From contig NZ_JBHUIZ010000014.1 in the NCBI RefSeq assembly GCF_042683165.1, positions 186,001 to 250,000 of the forward strand: 64,000 bases of DNA, in the 5' to 3' direction. Both the position numbers and the translations under genes were made by a program. This document shows positions 32,966 to 42,337 of the stretch, piece after piece; the stretch's first letter is position 1, and each line of letters starts with the position of its first letter. The stretch comes from Tigheibacillus halophilus. Lineage in GTDB: Bacteria; Bacillota; Bacilli; Bacillales; Amphibacillaceae. A model generated the notes under the pieces. It saw only the letters and a list, made by a program, of their open reading frames with translations, was not told the DNA's origin and did no database searches.

Positions 32966-34450
32966 TCAGTCGACACCGCGCATCAAACCATGAATTTTTT
33001 TGGACATAATCAAGAGAATTATACCGATGACGATAGATACAATCGCGATAACAAAGAAATAATTTACTTGCGTATGGATGCTGTATAGTTTTACCAACTG
33101 TGCATTGATCGCCTGTGCAGATGCGTTGGACAAATACCATACACTCATTGTTTGCGAAGCGAAAGCCGCCGGCGCCAATTTGGTTGTTGCCGAAGCTCCA
33201 ACCGGAGACAAGAACAATTCTCCAAGCGTCACAAGCAGAAAGCTGAATACAAGCCATAACGGATTAATGTGGCTCGCTCCTGAACCGAAAGGAATGATCA
33301 TCAACAAGAATGATAAACCCGCTAAAATGACCCCGATAGAAAATTTCACTGGTGTGGTCGGCTGTCTTTTGCCAAGCTTTGTCCACATCAAGGCAAATAA
33401 AGGTCCTAATACAACAATATACAATGGATTAATAGACTGAAACCAGCTTGATTGAATATGCAGTGATCCTACGTTGAGGTTTGTCTGTTCATCGGCAATC
33501 CTAGCAAAAATGGTTGATCCTTGTTCCTGAATAGACCAGAAGCAAATGGCCGTGATGAACAATGGGATATACGCCAACAACCGGGATTTTTCCATTGTAG
33601 TCGTTTTCTTGCTCAAAAACATCACTAGGAAATAAATGGTCGGTATCACAACTCCTAAAACACTGACTACCAGTGTAAAACCATCAATTGTAAGCCAGCC
33701 TTTGGTAATTACAAGCAATAATACGATCGCGATAATTAAAGCAGCAAAGCTGAATTGTTTGATTAACTTCCCCTTCTCCTCAGGCGCGATGGGGTTAGGA
33801 ACATAACGTCCCGCTTCTCCAAGAGAACGACGTGAGGTGACCATATACCAGATAAGGCCAATAAACATACCTATCGCAGCTAGCGCAAAACCATAGTGGA
33901 AGTTATAAGTTTGTCCAATTGTTCCGACAACTAAAGGAGCAATCAATGCGCCTGCGTTCGCACCCGTGTAGAAGATACTGAACCCGGCGTCACGGCGAAA
34001 GTCTTGTTTGGAATATAAATCGCCAACCATGTTGGACAAATTTGGTTTCAATATCCCAGAACCCAGGATGATCAACGCCATTGATACGAAAAGTGCTGTG
34101 ATACTGCCAGGTAAAGATAAAGCGATATGGCCCAACATAATCAAAATGGCCCCTGTAATGATGGTTGACCTGCTCCCCAACATGCGATCTGCCAGCCAGC
34201 CGCCAAGAATGGTCGACATATAAACCAGCGACCCGTATATAGACATGATGGAAGTCGCAGTCGTCTTATCCAGGCCTAATCCACCTTTGGTTGTTTCATA
34301 ATATATATAGTAAATCAGCACTGCCCGCATGCCATAATATGAGAACCGTTCCCAAAACTCAATGGAGAATAAAGTAAGCAAGCCTTTCGGATGACCGAAA
34401 AAACCTTTCTGGGGAACTGTTTTTAAAATATCTTCTTTGCTCATTTGCAT
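32966..34450 (-). CDS. dtpT: Proton-dependent oligopeptide (di/tripeptide) transporter, POT family
   Basis: Imports di- and tripeptides with protons. 494 residues, about 14 membrane helices. POT signatures: IEFWERFSYYGMRAVL (the ExxERFxYYG proton/peptide motif, about 29-45), GGWLADRMLGSR (~83-94), FSIFYTGANAGALIAPLV (PTR2-type signature, ~158). AAAAGGAG lies 7 nt before ATG 34450. Monocistronic, closed by a terminator. B. subtilis YclF/DtpT is the closest known type. Confidence 0.94.
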   Translation of the reverse strand: MQMSKEDILKTVPQKGFFGHPKGLLTLFSIEFWERFSYYGMRAVLIYYIYYETTKGGLGLDKTTATSIMSIYGSLVYMSTILGGWLADRMLGSRSTIITGAILIMLGHIALSLPGSITALFVSMALIILGSGILKPNLSNMVGDLYSKQDFRRDAGFSIFYTGANAGALIAPLVVGTIGQTYNFHYGFALAAIGMFIGLIWYMVTSRRSLGEAGRYVPNPIAPEEKGKLIKQFSFAALIIAIVLLLVITKGWLTIDGFTLVVSVLGVVIPTIYFLVMFLSKKTTTMEKSRLLAYIPLFITAICFWSIQEQGSTIFARIADEQTNLNVGSLHIQSSWFQSINPLYIVVLGPLFALMWTKLGKRQPTTPVKFSIGVILAGLSFLLMIIPFGSGASHINPLWLVFSFLLVTLGELFLSPVGASATTKLAPAAFASQTMSVWYLSNASAQAINAQLVKLYSIHTQVNYFFVIAIVSIVIGIILLIMSKKIHGLMRGVD

Positions 34451-34741
34451 AAGAATACTCCTTTTCTGTCAATTGAATCTGTTTACTGCAAACGAAAATT
34501 ATGAATATTTATACTCCGTTTATACAATACTTTCCTATTATGATGCACCAGAAAAGTGATTTCAAGTACTTGTTAAATAGTTGTTTTTGGAGAAAAATAA
34601 TGAATTGAAGCAGTTGTCCCGCAATTGTTTTTTACTCGAAATTACTAATAAAAATACAAAAATAAAAATCCAGCAGTCTTCCCTTCAGATGTCTATCGAT
34701 TCGCATATAAGCCGCTTGGAAAAGTGCATAGCTTTTCATCC
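34451..34741. other. Promoter region of the peptide transporter gene
   Basis: AT-rich; minus-strand TTGTAT (18 bp) CATAAT near 34500-34530 is a possible promoter. No gene or RNA fold evident in the rest. Confidence 0.4.
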
Positions 34742-34777
34742 AAAAAAAAGAAGAGGCTGATGTTTCAGCTCTCTTCT
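34742..34777 (-). terminator. Terminator of tyrS
   Basis: GAAGAGGCTGA pairs with TCAGCTCTCTTC around a 4-nt loop (34750-34776); TTTTTTTT follows on the minus strand. Confidence 0.9.
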
Positions 34778-34793
34778 CATGGCTTACGTGTCG

Positions 34794-36068
34794 TTATTGA
34801 TGAAAATGGATTACCTGATATTTCTTTTTACCGCGTCGAATAATGGTCGCCTCGTCGTCTATGCGGTCTGCAGCATCAACAATATGGTTGACATCCTGCT
34901 GCCTATCCCCATTGATATAAATGGCACCATTCGTTATATCTTCTCTTGCCTGGCGCTTAGAAGGCGAAATCGAAGCTTGGACAAGCAAATCCACCAACCC
35001 AATGTCCGCTTTTTTCATTTCGAATGAAGGGACATCTTTGAACCCTTGCTTAATTTCATTTAGTGTCAATTGGCGAAGGTCACCGCTAAACAATGCTTGG
35101 GAAATCTTTTGAGCTTGTACCAGCGCTTTTTCGCTATGTACAAAAGCAGTCATTTCCTCGGCCAAACGTTTATGGGCCAAACGCTTTTCAGGCTCATTCA
35201 TAACTGATGCTTCCAATTCTTCTATTTCTTCTTCAGGCAAAAAAGTGAAAAAGCGAATGAATTTAATGACATCTCTATCATCCGTATTGAGCCAGAATTG
35301 ATAAAATTCATACGGTGTAGTTTTTTCTGGATCCAGCCAAATCGCTCCTCCTGAAGTTTTACCGAATTTTGTACCGTCTGCTTTCGTAATCAAGGGGACA
35401 GTTAGCCCGAACACATTGATTTCTTCTTCCATATTTTCACGGCTGCGACGAATCAACTCCATTCCAGCAGTGATGTTCCCCCATTGATCACTGCCGCCAA
35501 TTTGCAATGTGCAGTTTTCTTGTTCATACAGTTTCAGAAAATCCAGGGATTGGAGCAGCATGTAACTGAATTCCGTAAAAGATATCCCCTGCTCTATCCT
35601 CGCAGACACAGATTCTTTGGCAAGCATGTAGTTGATAGAGAAGTGTTTTCCTGCATCCCGCAAAAAATCTATTACCGTCATATTCGCCAGCCAATCATGA
35701 TTATTTCTGGCGACAACAGGATTTTCTCCTTGATCAAACTCAAGAAGCTTGGCAATTTGCTGTTTCACACTTTCAGCATAACCTTTCACTACTTCTGCTG
35801 TATTCAGGGACCGCTCTGATGATCTGCCGCTCGGATCACCGATCATACCAGTACCGCCGCCCACCAAGGCTATTGGCCGATGTCCAGCCTTTTGAAACCT
35901 TTTCAGCATCGTTATCGGAACTAAGTGACCAATATGCAAACTGTCTGCTGTCGGGTCAAAACCACAGTATAACGTGACTTGCTGTTTTTCCAAATGTTCT
36001 TTCAAACCTTCGGAATCAGTCACTTGTTGTATAAGTCCTCTTTGGCTTAAGTCCTGCAAAATATCCAT
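34794..36068 (-). CDS. tyrS: Tyrosyl-tRNA synthetase
   Basis: Class I aminoacyl-tRNA synthetase. 424 residues. HIGH motif in DSLHIGHLVPITML (~45-50), tyrosine pocket YCGFDPTADS and IGGSDQWGNITAG, KMSKS equivalent KFGKTSGG (~230), and a C-terminal S4-like domain (from ~355, SISPSKRQAREDI). Expression is set by a T-box leader (36226-36470), so it rises when tyrosyl-tRNA is scarce. Confidence 0.98.
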   Translation of the reverse strand: MDILQDLSQRGLIQQVTDSEGLKEHLEKQQVTLYCGFDPTADSLHIGHLVPITMLKRFQKAGHRPIALVGGGTGMIGDPSGRSSERSLNTAEVVKGYAESVKQQIAKLLEFDQGENPVVARNNHDWLANMTVIDFLRDAGKHFSINYMLAKESVSARIEQGISFTEFSYMLLQSLDFLKLYEQENCTLQIGGSDQWGNITAGMELIRRSRENMEEEINVFGLTVPLITKADGTKFGKTSGGAIWLDPEKTTPYEFYQFWLNTDDRDVIKFIRFFTFLPEEEIEELEASVMNEPEKRLAHKRLAEEMTAFVHSEKALVQAQKISQALFSGDLRQLTLNEIKQGFKDVPSFEMKKADIGLVDLLVQASISPSKRQAREDITNGAIYINGDRQQDVNHIVDAADRIDDEATIIRRGKKKYQVIHFHQ

Positions 36069-36225
36069 TTAAATACACTCCAATCTAATTTTTAAAAATG
36101 GCGGCTTTCTAGAGATTGCTTTACCAAAACGGAAAATACCACCGGGCACTTGAAAATCACCGCAATTTTGCGCGTTGTCAATCATAGCGCTATTTGCAAC
36201 TTTTATCCATTGTGTGCGGATAACA

Positions 36226-36470
36226 CACAAAAAACCCGTCCCCTCATAAAAGGGACGAGTTATATGGACACGCGGTACCACCCTTGTTGCATGTAAAAAT
36301 GCCACTTCTTTATAACGGCTTCTAAACCGTTTGCTCTTTAACGGCATTCTTTCATTTTTCAGAAGTGCCCTTAAAGAACAAAAGCTCCGGTAACGTAATT
36401 CATTCGCAAATATGTACCGGCTCGCACCTTCCGCCGGTTCTCTTTGACAGGGATTTGCAAAACTACTTCA
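36226..36470 (-). promoter_or_regulatory. T-box riboswitch leader of tyrS
   Basis: Minus strand reads the T-box core AAGGGTGGTACCGCG (core complement at 36271-36287) followed by a terminator hairpin CGTCCC/GGGACG (36237-36257) with GGGTTTTTT. Upstream lies the long stem I region; two UAC (Tyr) triplets at 36395-36397 and 36390-36392 are candidates for the specifier. A possible promoter is TTGCCT-17-TATCAA with an extended -10, upstream of 36520. Confidence 0.93.
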
Positions 36471-36569
36471 TTTCCATCACAGCTTCGATATGCAAATGTT
36501 GTTTTCATAATTGATCATGTAATATTGATACCACATTTTCGGGTAAAAGGCAATGGTCATATATTTTTA

Positions 36570-36598
36570 TATACCATAAAAGGTGCTTATGCTATAAT
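36570..36598 (+). promoter_or_regulatory. Extended -10 promoter of the class A PBP gene
   Basis: TATGCTATAAT (TG at 36590-36591, TATAAT 36593-36598) with a weak -35 TATACC 17 bp upstream. Confidence 0.65.
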
Positions 36599-36624
36599 GA
36601 TAGAAGATTTTGGGAGGTTATACA

Positions 36625-39519
36625 GTGGATCTAAAACAATTGCTCAACAACACAGCCGATAAAATAAAAGAGTTGTGGGAAGCAGGCAAAATCCAGCGTG
36701 TATCCCGTGTTACATATGATGTTGTTTGGAATATCATTTTATTTATTGGAATCATCGGTTTTATTGGTATATTTTTTGGAATCGGTATTGGAGCAGGCTA
36801 TTTCGCCTCTCTTGTAAAGGATGAACCGATTCTGGATTATAAAACTATGAAAAGCGACATCTATAACTACGAAGAAACATCCAAGCTGTATTTTGCCGGC
36901 AATAAATATTTTGCAGATGTCAATTCAGATCTGCATCGTGATGAAACAAAACTGAAAAATGTTTCCGAGAATCTTATAAACGCCGTTGTGGCAACTGAAG
37001 ACGAACATTTTTGGGATCATAATGGTGTCGTCCCCAAGGCAATCGTACGCGCCATTATGCAAGAAGCAATAAACTCTGATATAAAAACTGGCGGCAGTAC
37101 ATTGACACAACAGTTGATTAAGAACCAATTGTTAACAAATGAAGTATCATTTGAAAGAAAAGGAAAAGAGATTTTACTCGCGCTCCGCCTGGAACGTTTT
37201 TTCACCAAGGATCAGATTTTAGAGGCTTACTTGAATATCATTCCTTATGGCCGTGAAGCATCCGGAAAAAACATCGCAGGCATTCAGACTGCGGCCAAAG
37301 GAGTATTCGGCGTGAATGCTAAAAAACTTTCACTGCCACAGGCTGCTTACCTTGCCGGCCTGCCGCAAAATCCATACTACTATACACCATTCGCAAGTGG
37401 CGGCAAGCTCAAGGACGAGGAAGGTTTAAAACCAGGAATCAATCGGATGAAAACCGTTTTGAAAAGAATGTATGAAGAAAATTACATTAGTCAAAAGCAA
37501 TATGACAAAGCGGTTAAATATGATATCACAGCTGATTTCACCAAGAAGTCAGTCACATCAAGTGAAAAAAATCCGATCTTGATGACAGAACTTGAGAAGC
37601 GTGCAACCAAAATATTAATTGAACTTGATGCAAAAAAAGATGGCTATAATAAGAAAGATCTTGACAAAAATAAGAAGCTCAAAGATAAATATACTATCCA
37701 GGCAGAACGGGATTTGCGCCAAAATGGATATAAAATCCATTCAACAATCGATAAAGACATTTATATGAAGTTCCAAAAGGTTGCAAAAGACTATGCCTAT
37801 TACGGCCCTGACACTACTGTGACTGTCATTGACAAAAACGGGAAAACTAAACAGAATAAACAGCAAGTGCAAACCGGTTCCATCTTGATTGAAAATAAAA
37901 CCGGGAAGGTGCTCAGCTTTGTTGGAAACCGCGATTACAATGATGGGAACCAACTGAATTATGTCACACAACGTCGCCCTAACGGCAGTACAATGAAGCC
38001 GCTCCTGGACTACGCACCAGCAATGGAAAAAGGTGTCGTACAACCCGGAACGCCTATTGCCGATACGTCTGAGCCAATTCTATTTCCTGGCCAATCTTAT
38101 CATCCAGGAAACTATGCAGGAGGGTATCACGGCATCGTTTCAGCCAGGGACGCATTGAAAAATTCATACAACATTCCTGCGGTCAAAACCTATGCCAAAA
38201 TCATTAATGATAACCCGGCAAAACAATATTTGGATAAAATGGGTATCACAACTTTGGAAAAAGGCGATTATTACCACCCTTCCCTTTCCTTGGGACAGCC
38301 TACATGGGGGATTACACCAGAGGAAAACACGAACGCATTTGCAACGTTCGGCAACAACGGCAATTTTGTCGACGCTTATATGATCGACAAAATAACGACA
38401 AGTGATGGAAAAGTAGTTTATAAACACAAGTCCAAACCTGTGAAGGTATTTTCACCGCAAACAACTTATCTGACATTGGATATGATGCGTGACGTGATTC
38501 AATCCGGAACGGCTTCCTACATTCCAAGTCAGTTGAAATATGGCGGTGTAGACTGGGCAGGAAAAACAGGTACATCACAAGATTGGAAGGATGCCTGGTT
38601 TGTCGGTACAAATCCGAATGTCACTATGGGAACATGGATCGGCTATCGCTCTCCTAAATCTTTGCGGTGCTACGGCTGCTCACCTTTATCTTACAGCCAG
38701 CGGGCCAACAAACTGTGGGCTGAACTGGTCAATGCCGCAACAGACCAAAACAAGGAGCTGATGGCCCCGACCAAACGTTTCAAACAACCGGATGGCATTG
38801 TATCCAAAAGTTATTGCGCCATTTCAGGTATGCTGCCATCTGATCTATGCAGCAAAGCAGGTTTGGTGAAAACAGATTTATTCAATGCCAAATTCGTACC
38901 TACCAAAAAAGATGATAGTTTAATATCAGGTTCCTTCGTTGAGGTGAACGGGAGAGCAGTTGCTGCCGGTCCTAAAACACCAAAAGAATTTGTCAACGGT
39001 AATGGCCTTTCCTTTAACCCCGACTGGCTGAAACGAAATGGCTATGACCGGATATCTGATTTAAAAGAGTTATACCCGCGGATCGAAACAGAAAAATGGG
39101 AGAAAATCGCCTTCCCGAAAGGAAAAATCGGCAATGCGATTAAAGACAGCGGTAAGGCTCCGGGTACACCGGGAGAGTTGAGCGCTTCAACCAAACATCT
39201 CAGCTGGGGACAAGCCACTGGTGATGTCATCGGGTATCGCATTTATCGTGCTTCTAGTAAGGGCTCATCCTTCAGCCTGATTGACCATACAACTAGTAAG
39301 CAATACAGCCTACCTGGTCCAGGCGTATATCAAGTGAAAGCAGTCGACTATTTTGGCAGAGAATCCGCTTCCTCTAACACCGTGCAAGTTGGCGGTGCGA
39401 AAGATAAGCCAGAAAAATACGATGATAAAACGAAGGATAAAAAGAACAAAGATCAAAAGGACCAAGGAGACCAAAAGAAAAAAGCCGACAAGAAAAAAGA
39501 TAAAAAGAAAGATGATTAA
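36625..39519 (+). CDS. Class A penicillin-binding protein (glycosyltransferase/transpeptidase)
   Basis: Bifunctional peptidoglycan synthase. 964 residues from GTG 36625 (GGGAGG, 7 nt). Order: cytoplasmic N-terminus, membrane helix (~36-60), GT51 domain with catalytic Glu in VATEDEHFWDHNG (~125) and GGSTLTQQLIKNQLL; transpeptidase with STMK (Ser ~455), SYN (~514) and KTGTS (~647); a Cys-containing segment CYGCSPLS; a fibronectin type III-like domain (~865-945); and a 40-residue Lys/Asp tail. The C-terminal layout resembles PBP1 (PonA), but that gene is normally next to recU, so which paralogue this is stays open. Confidence 0.95.
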   Translation: MDLKQLLNNTADKIKELWEAGKIQRVSRVTYDVVWNIILFIGIIGFIGIFFGIGIGAGYFASLVKDEPILDYKTMKSDIYNYEETSKLYFAGNKYFADVNSDLHRDETKLKNVSENLINAVVATEDEHFWDHNGVVPKAIVRAIMQEAINSDIKTGGSTLTQQLIKNQLLTNEVSFERKGKEILLALRLERFFTKDQILEAYLNIIPYGREASGKNIAGIQTAAKGVFGVNAKKLSLPQAAYLAGLPQNPYYYTPFASGGKLKDEEGLKPGINRMKTVLKRMYEENYISQKQYDKAVKYDITADFTKKSVTSSEKNPILMTELEKRATKILIELDAKKDGYNKKDLDKNKKLKDKYTIQAERDLRQNGYKIHSTIDKDIYMKFQKVAKDYAYYGPDTTVTVIDKNGKTKQNKQQVQTGSILIENKTGKVLSFVGNRDYNDGNQLNYVTQRRPNGSTMKPLLDYAPAMEKGVVQPGTPIADTSEPILFPGQSYHPGNYAGGYHGIVSARDALKNSYNIPAVKTYAKIINDNPAKQYLDKMGITTLEKGDYYHPSLSLGQPTWGITPEENTNAFATFGNNGNFVDAYMIDKITTSDGKVVYKHKSKPVKVFSPQTTYLTLDMMRDVIQSGTASYIPSQLKYGGVDWAGKTGTSQDWKDAWFVGTNPNVTMGTWIGYRSPKSLRCYGCSPLSYSQRANKLWAELVNAATDQNKELMAPTKRFKQPDGIVSKSYCAISGMLPSDLCSKAGLVKTDLFNAKFVPTKKDDSLISGSFVEVNGRAVAAGPKTPKEFVNGNGLSFNPDWLKRNGYDRISDLKELYPRIETEKWEKIAFPKGKIGNAIKDSGKAPGTPGELSASTKHLSWGQATGDVIGYRIYRASSKGSSFSLIDHTTSKQYSLPGPGVYQVKAVDYFGRESASSNTVQVGGAKDKPEKYDDKTKDKKNKDQKDQGDQKKKADKKKDKKKDD

Positions 39520-39560
39520 CAAACAAATTTATTGCCAAGGCTAAGCCCACCTCCTGAAGT

Positions 39561-39630
39561 GCCAGTCACTCTTTGCAAACACAGCTGTATGAATTACTGC
39601 TGATTCAAAGAGTGGCTGGCTCTTTTTTCG
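39561..39630 (+). terminator. Terminator of the PBP gene
   Basis: GCCAGTCACTCTTTG (39561-39575) and CAAAGAGTGGCTGGC (39606-39620), 15-bp arms with one mismatch, then TCTTTTTT. Confidence 0.88.
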
Positions 39631-39704
39631 TTTTTAGTCATTGATAAGCTGAAACCTTCTTGCGTACAAATACTTGTAAATATCACAATATTCCAAGCCC
39701 TAGA

Positions 39705-39734
39705 TTGTAAAAATAGTTTATATAACGGTATAAT
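39705..39734 (+). promoter_or_regulatory. Sigma-A promoter of acuABC
   Basis: TTGTAA (39705-39710), 18 bp, TATAAT (39729-39734). Confidence 0.65.
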
Positions 39735-39768
39735 AAAGATAGATAGACTACTTCTAGGTGGTGAAGCA

Positions 39769-40422
39769 TTGGAACATATTAAATCCTGCCATTGTCTGAC
39801 ACGCCAATCAAAAAATGAGACGATAATCATTGAGGGGCCACTTTCTTCTGAACAGCTGCGGCAATATGCCTTCCATGAAGATTTGACAGCTTTTCGGCCT
39901 GCAGCTAAACAATTTGAAGCCATACAGGACATTGCAGATTTCCCCGAAGGCCGGCTGATCGTTGCCCGAACAGATGATACGATTATTGGTTATGTAACCT
40001 ATCTTTACGCAGATCCGCTGGAAAGGTGGTCCACCTTCCAGATGGAAGACTTGATTGTGCTTGGTGCTATTGAAGTGATACCTGACTATCGCGGAGCAAA
40101 AATTGGATCTGGTCTGCTGGAAGTGTCCATGATGGACGAATTCATGGAAAATTATATTGTCATTTCTACGGAATATTATTGGCATTGGGATCTGGACAAA
40201 ACGAATTTAAGTGTTTGGCAGTATAGAAAGATTATGGAAAAGATGATGTCCGCGGGCGGATTGTCACCATCACCGACGGATGATCCCGAAATCATCTCAC
40301 ATCCAGCAAATTGTTTGATGGTTCGCATTGGGAAAAATGTGCCCGCTGCATCTATCGAACAATTTGATAAGCTCAGGTTTCTCCAAAGACATCAATACCG
40401 CAGCATGAGAGGAGGATTTTGA
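39769..40422 (+). CDS. acuA: Acetyltransferase AcuA (acetyl-CoA synthetase inactivator)
   Basis: GNAT-family protein acetyltransferase that acetylates and switches off acetyl-CoA synthetase AcsA. 217 residues from TTG 39769, with AGGTGG 7 nt upstream. The stretch FHEDLTAFRPA, YVTYLYADPLERW, LGAIEVIPDYRGAKIGSGLL (acetyl-CoA loop) and ENYIVISTEYYWHWDL match B. subtilis AcuA almost word for word. First gene of acuABC; acsA itself, usually divergent from it, is not here. Confidence 0.96.
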   Translation: MEHIKSCHCLTRQSKNETIIIEGPLSSEQLRQYAFHEDLTAFRPAAKQFEAIQDIADFPEGRLIVARTDDTIIGYVTYLYADPLERWSTFQMEDLIVLGAIEVIPDYRGAKIGSGLLEVSMMDEFMENYIVISTEYYWHWDLDKTNLSVWQYRKIMEKMMSAGGLSPSPTDDPEIISHPANCLMVRIGKNVPAASIEQFDKLRFLQRHQYRSMRGGF

Positions 40423-41082
40423 ATGCTTGTAGAAGATATAATGAACACGAACGTCGTTACGTTGCAGCCTTCTGCAACCATTGCTAAAGCATTGGAACTG
40501 CTGCATAAACATAAAATAAGACATATTCCGATTGTAAATGAAGAAAATGAAGTAATTGGCATTGTTTCTGACCGTGATGTACGTGATGCGAGCCCTTCTA
40601 TTTTTGAAAGTGCATCAGGAGATGCACATCCAGAGCTGCAAAATCAGCTGCACACCATCATGAGCAGCCCAGTGGTCACGGTCCACCCTCTTGATTTTGC
40701 TGAAGAAATAGCCAGCATATTTTATGAGGAGGAATTTGCTTGTGTCCCTGTGGTAAGCAACGATAAGCTTATTGGCATGGTTACAGAGAAGGATATGCTC
40801 TATTCTTTGATTCAACTAACCGGAACGAATGTACAAGGTTCCCATATAGAAGTGAAGGTGCCAGATCGTCCGGGGATTTTGCCAGAGGTGACAGCAATAT
40901 TTGGAAAGCGCCGAACAAATATTGTTTCTGTGCTGATTTATCCATACAAACAAGATCCTGCATTTAAAATTCTGGTTTTCCGCATTCAGACGATGAATCC
41001 TTTGCCTGTCATCGATGATCTGCAAGAAGCCGGTTTTACGTTGATATGGCCAAAACTTGATATGCAGGGGCCGAGGCCATGA
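40423..41082 (+). CDS. acuB: AcuB, CBS-CBS-ACT regulatory protein
   Basis: Predicted ligand sensor of the acetoin/acetate control operon. 219 residues: two CBS domains (~1-65 and ~75-135; MLVEDIMNTNVVTLQPSAT, IVSDRDVRDASPSIF) and an ACT domain (~140-210; HIEVKVPDRPGILPEVTAI). CBS pairs bind adenine nucleotides and ACT binds small effectors; the actual ligands are unknown. Starts directly after acuA with GAGGAGG, and overlaps acuC as ATGA. Confidence 0.95.
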   Translation: MLVEDIMNTNVVTLQPSATIAKALELLHKHKIRHIPIVNEENEVIGIVSDRDVRDASPSIFESASGDAHPELQNQLHTIMSSPVVTVHPLDFAEEIASIFYEEEFACVPVVSNDKLIGMVTEKDMLYSLIQLTGTNVQGSHIEVKVPDRPGILPEVTAIFGKRRTNIVSVLIYPYKQDPAFKILVFRIQTMNPLPVIDDLQEAGFTLIWPKLDMQGPRP

Positions 41083-42236
41083 CTTGCAATGCAGCGTTTA
41101 TTTATTCAGATGAATTACTTCGCTATCATTTTCACAAAGATCATCCATTTAACCAAATCAGAGTTTCTCTGGCAAAGGAATTATTGGAAGCGGATAACCA
41201 TTTGGAAAAAAAGGATATAATCAAGCCAAGATTGGCTTCAGATGAAGAATTGGCGCTTTTCCATGATAAGGCGTTCATTGAGTCCGTAAAAAAATGCGGT
41301 GCACAGCAGCTGAGCGAGCAAGAGGCATTCCCATTCGGCCTTGGAACACAGGATACACCGATTTTTCCAGGGATGCACGAAGCTTCTGCCATGCTGGTCG
41401 GTGGAACACTGCAAGCTGTTGATGCTGTGCTGGAATCCGGTTATTCACATGCTCTCCATTTGGGTGGAGGTCTTCACCATGGGCTGAAACGCAAGGCATC
41501 CGGGTTCTGTGTGTATAATGATGGGGCCGTGGGCATTAAGTATATTAGGGAAAAATATGATTTACGTGTATTGTATATTGACACGGATGCTCATCATGGG
41601 GATGGTGTTCAATGGGCCTTTTATGAAGATCCGAATGTCTGTACGCTGTCTATTCATGAAACCGGCAGGTATCTCTTCCCCGGCACAGGCACTGTGAATG
41701 AACGGGGCATCAAAGAAGGGCACGGCTATACATTCAACATTCCAATTGATGCCTTTACACAGGACGAATCCTTCCTGCAAGTTTTTGAGACTGCGGTGTC
41801 CAAGGTGGCTGCGTTTTTTAAACCGGATATTATCGTCTCACAAAACGGGGCTGATGCGCATTTTCATGATCCGTTGACACATCTATGCGCGAGTATGCGC
41901 ATTTATGAAAGGATACCCGTTTTGGTTCATGAACTGGCTCATACATATTGTAAGGGCAGGTGGATCGGTCTGGGAGGCGGCGGGTACGATCATTGGCGTG
42001 TTACTCCGAGAGCCTGGGCACAAATTTGGCATGTTATGCGCTATAATGAAATAAAAAAAGGCAAATTGCCTGAAGCATGGCTTGCAAGCTGGCAAGATCA
42101 GTCTCCTGTGGAACTTCCTGCATGCTGGAATGATCCCGTGGATTCACTGCCGACCATACCAAGAAAAACGGAAATCAATGAGAAAAACGAAAGAACACTT
42201 CAAGCCGCAATGAAGTACGCGATACCCCATAATTGA
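41079..42236 (+). CDS. acuC: AcuC, protein deacetylase of the class I HDAC family
   Basis: Zinc-dependent lysine deacetylase that reactivates acetylated AcsA. 385 residues. Zinc and catalytic residues in YIDTDAHHGDGVQWAFY (~167-183), HLGGGLHHGLKRKASGFCVYND is the preceding active-site loop, plus SQNGADAHFHDPL and LGGGGYDHWRVTPRAW. Overlaps acuB by 4 nt. Ends in a clean terminator. Confidence 0.96.
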   Translation: MTCNAAFIYSDELLRYHFHKDHPFNQIRVSLAKELLEADNHLEKKDIIKPRLASDEELALFHDKAFIESVKKCGAQQLSEQEAFPFGLGTQDTPIFPGMHEASAMLVGGTLQAVDAVLESGYSHALHLGGGLHHGLKRKASGFCVYNDGAVGIKYIREKYDLRVLYIDTDAHHGDGVQWAFYEDPNVCTLSIHETGRYLFPGTGTVNERGIKEGHGYTFNIPIDAFTQDESFLQVFETAVSKVAAFFKPDIIVSQNGADAHFHDPLTHLCASMRIYERIPVLVHELAHTYCKGRWIGLGGGGYDHWRVTPRAWAQIWHVMRYNEIKKGKLPEAWLASWQDQSPVELPACWNDPVDSLPTIPRKTEINEKNERTLQAAMKYAIPHN

Positions 42237-42241
42237 ACTAG

Positions 42242-42279
42242 AAAAAGAACTGCAACGACAAACTTAGCAGTTCTTTTTT
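42242..42279 (+). terminator. Terminator of acuABC
   Basis: AAAGAACTGC and GCAGTTCTTT around a 13-nt loop, then TTTT (42243-42279). Confidence 0.88.
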
Positions 42280-42337
42280 ATGGAGATTTTTTTATAAAAT
42301 CTATCTCATGCAGACCGAGCTATACACTAAAAAGCGT

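Noticed and set aside
34500..34530. CodY-box-like AATTTTC upstream of the peptide transporter
   Set aside because: Only the left half of the 15-bp CodY motif is present.
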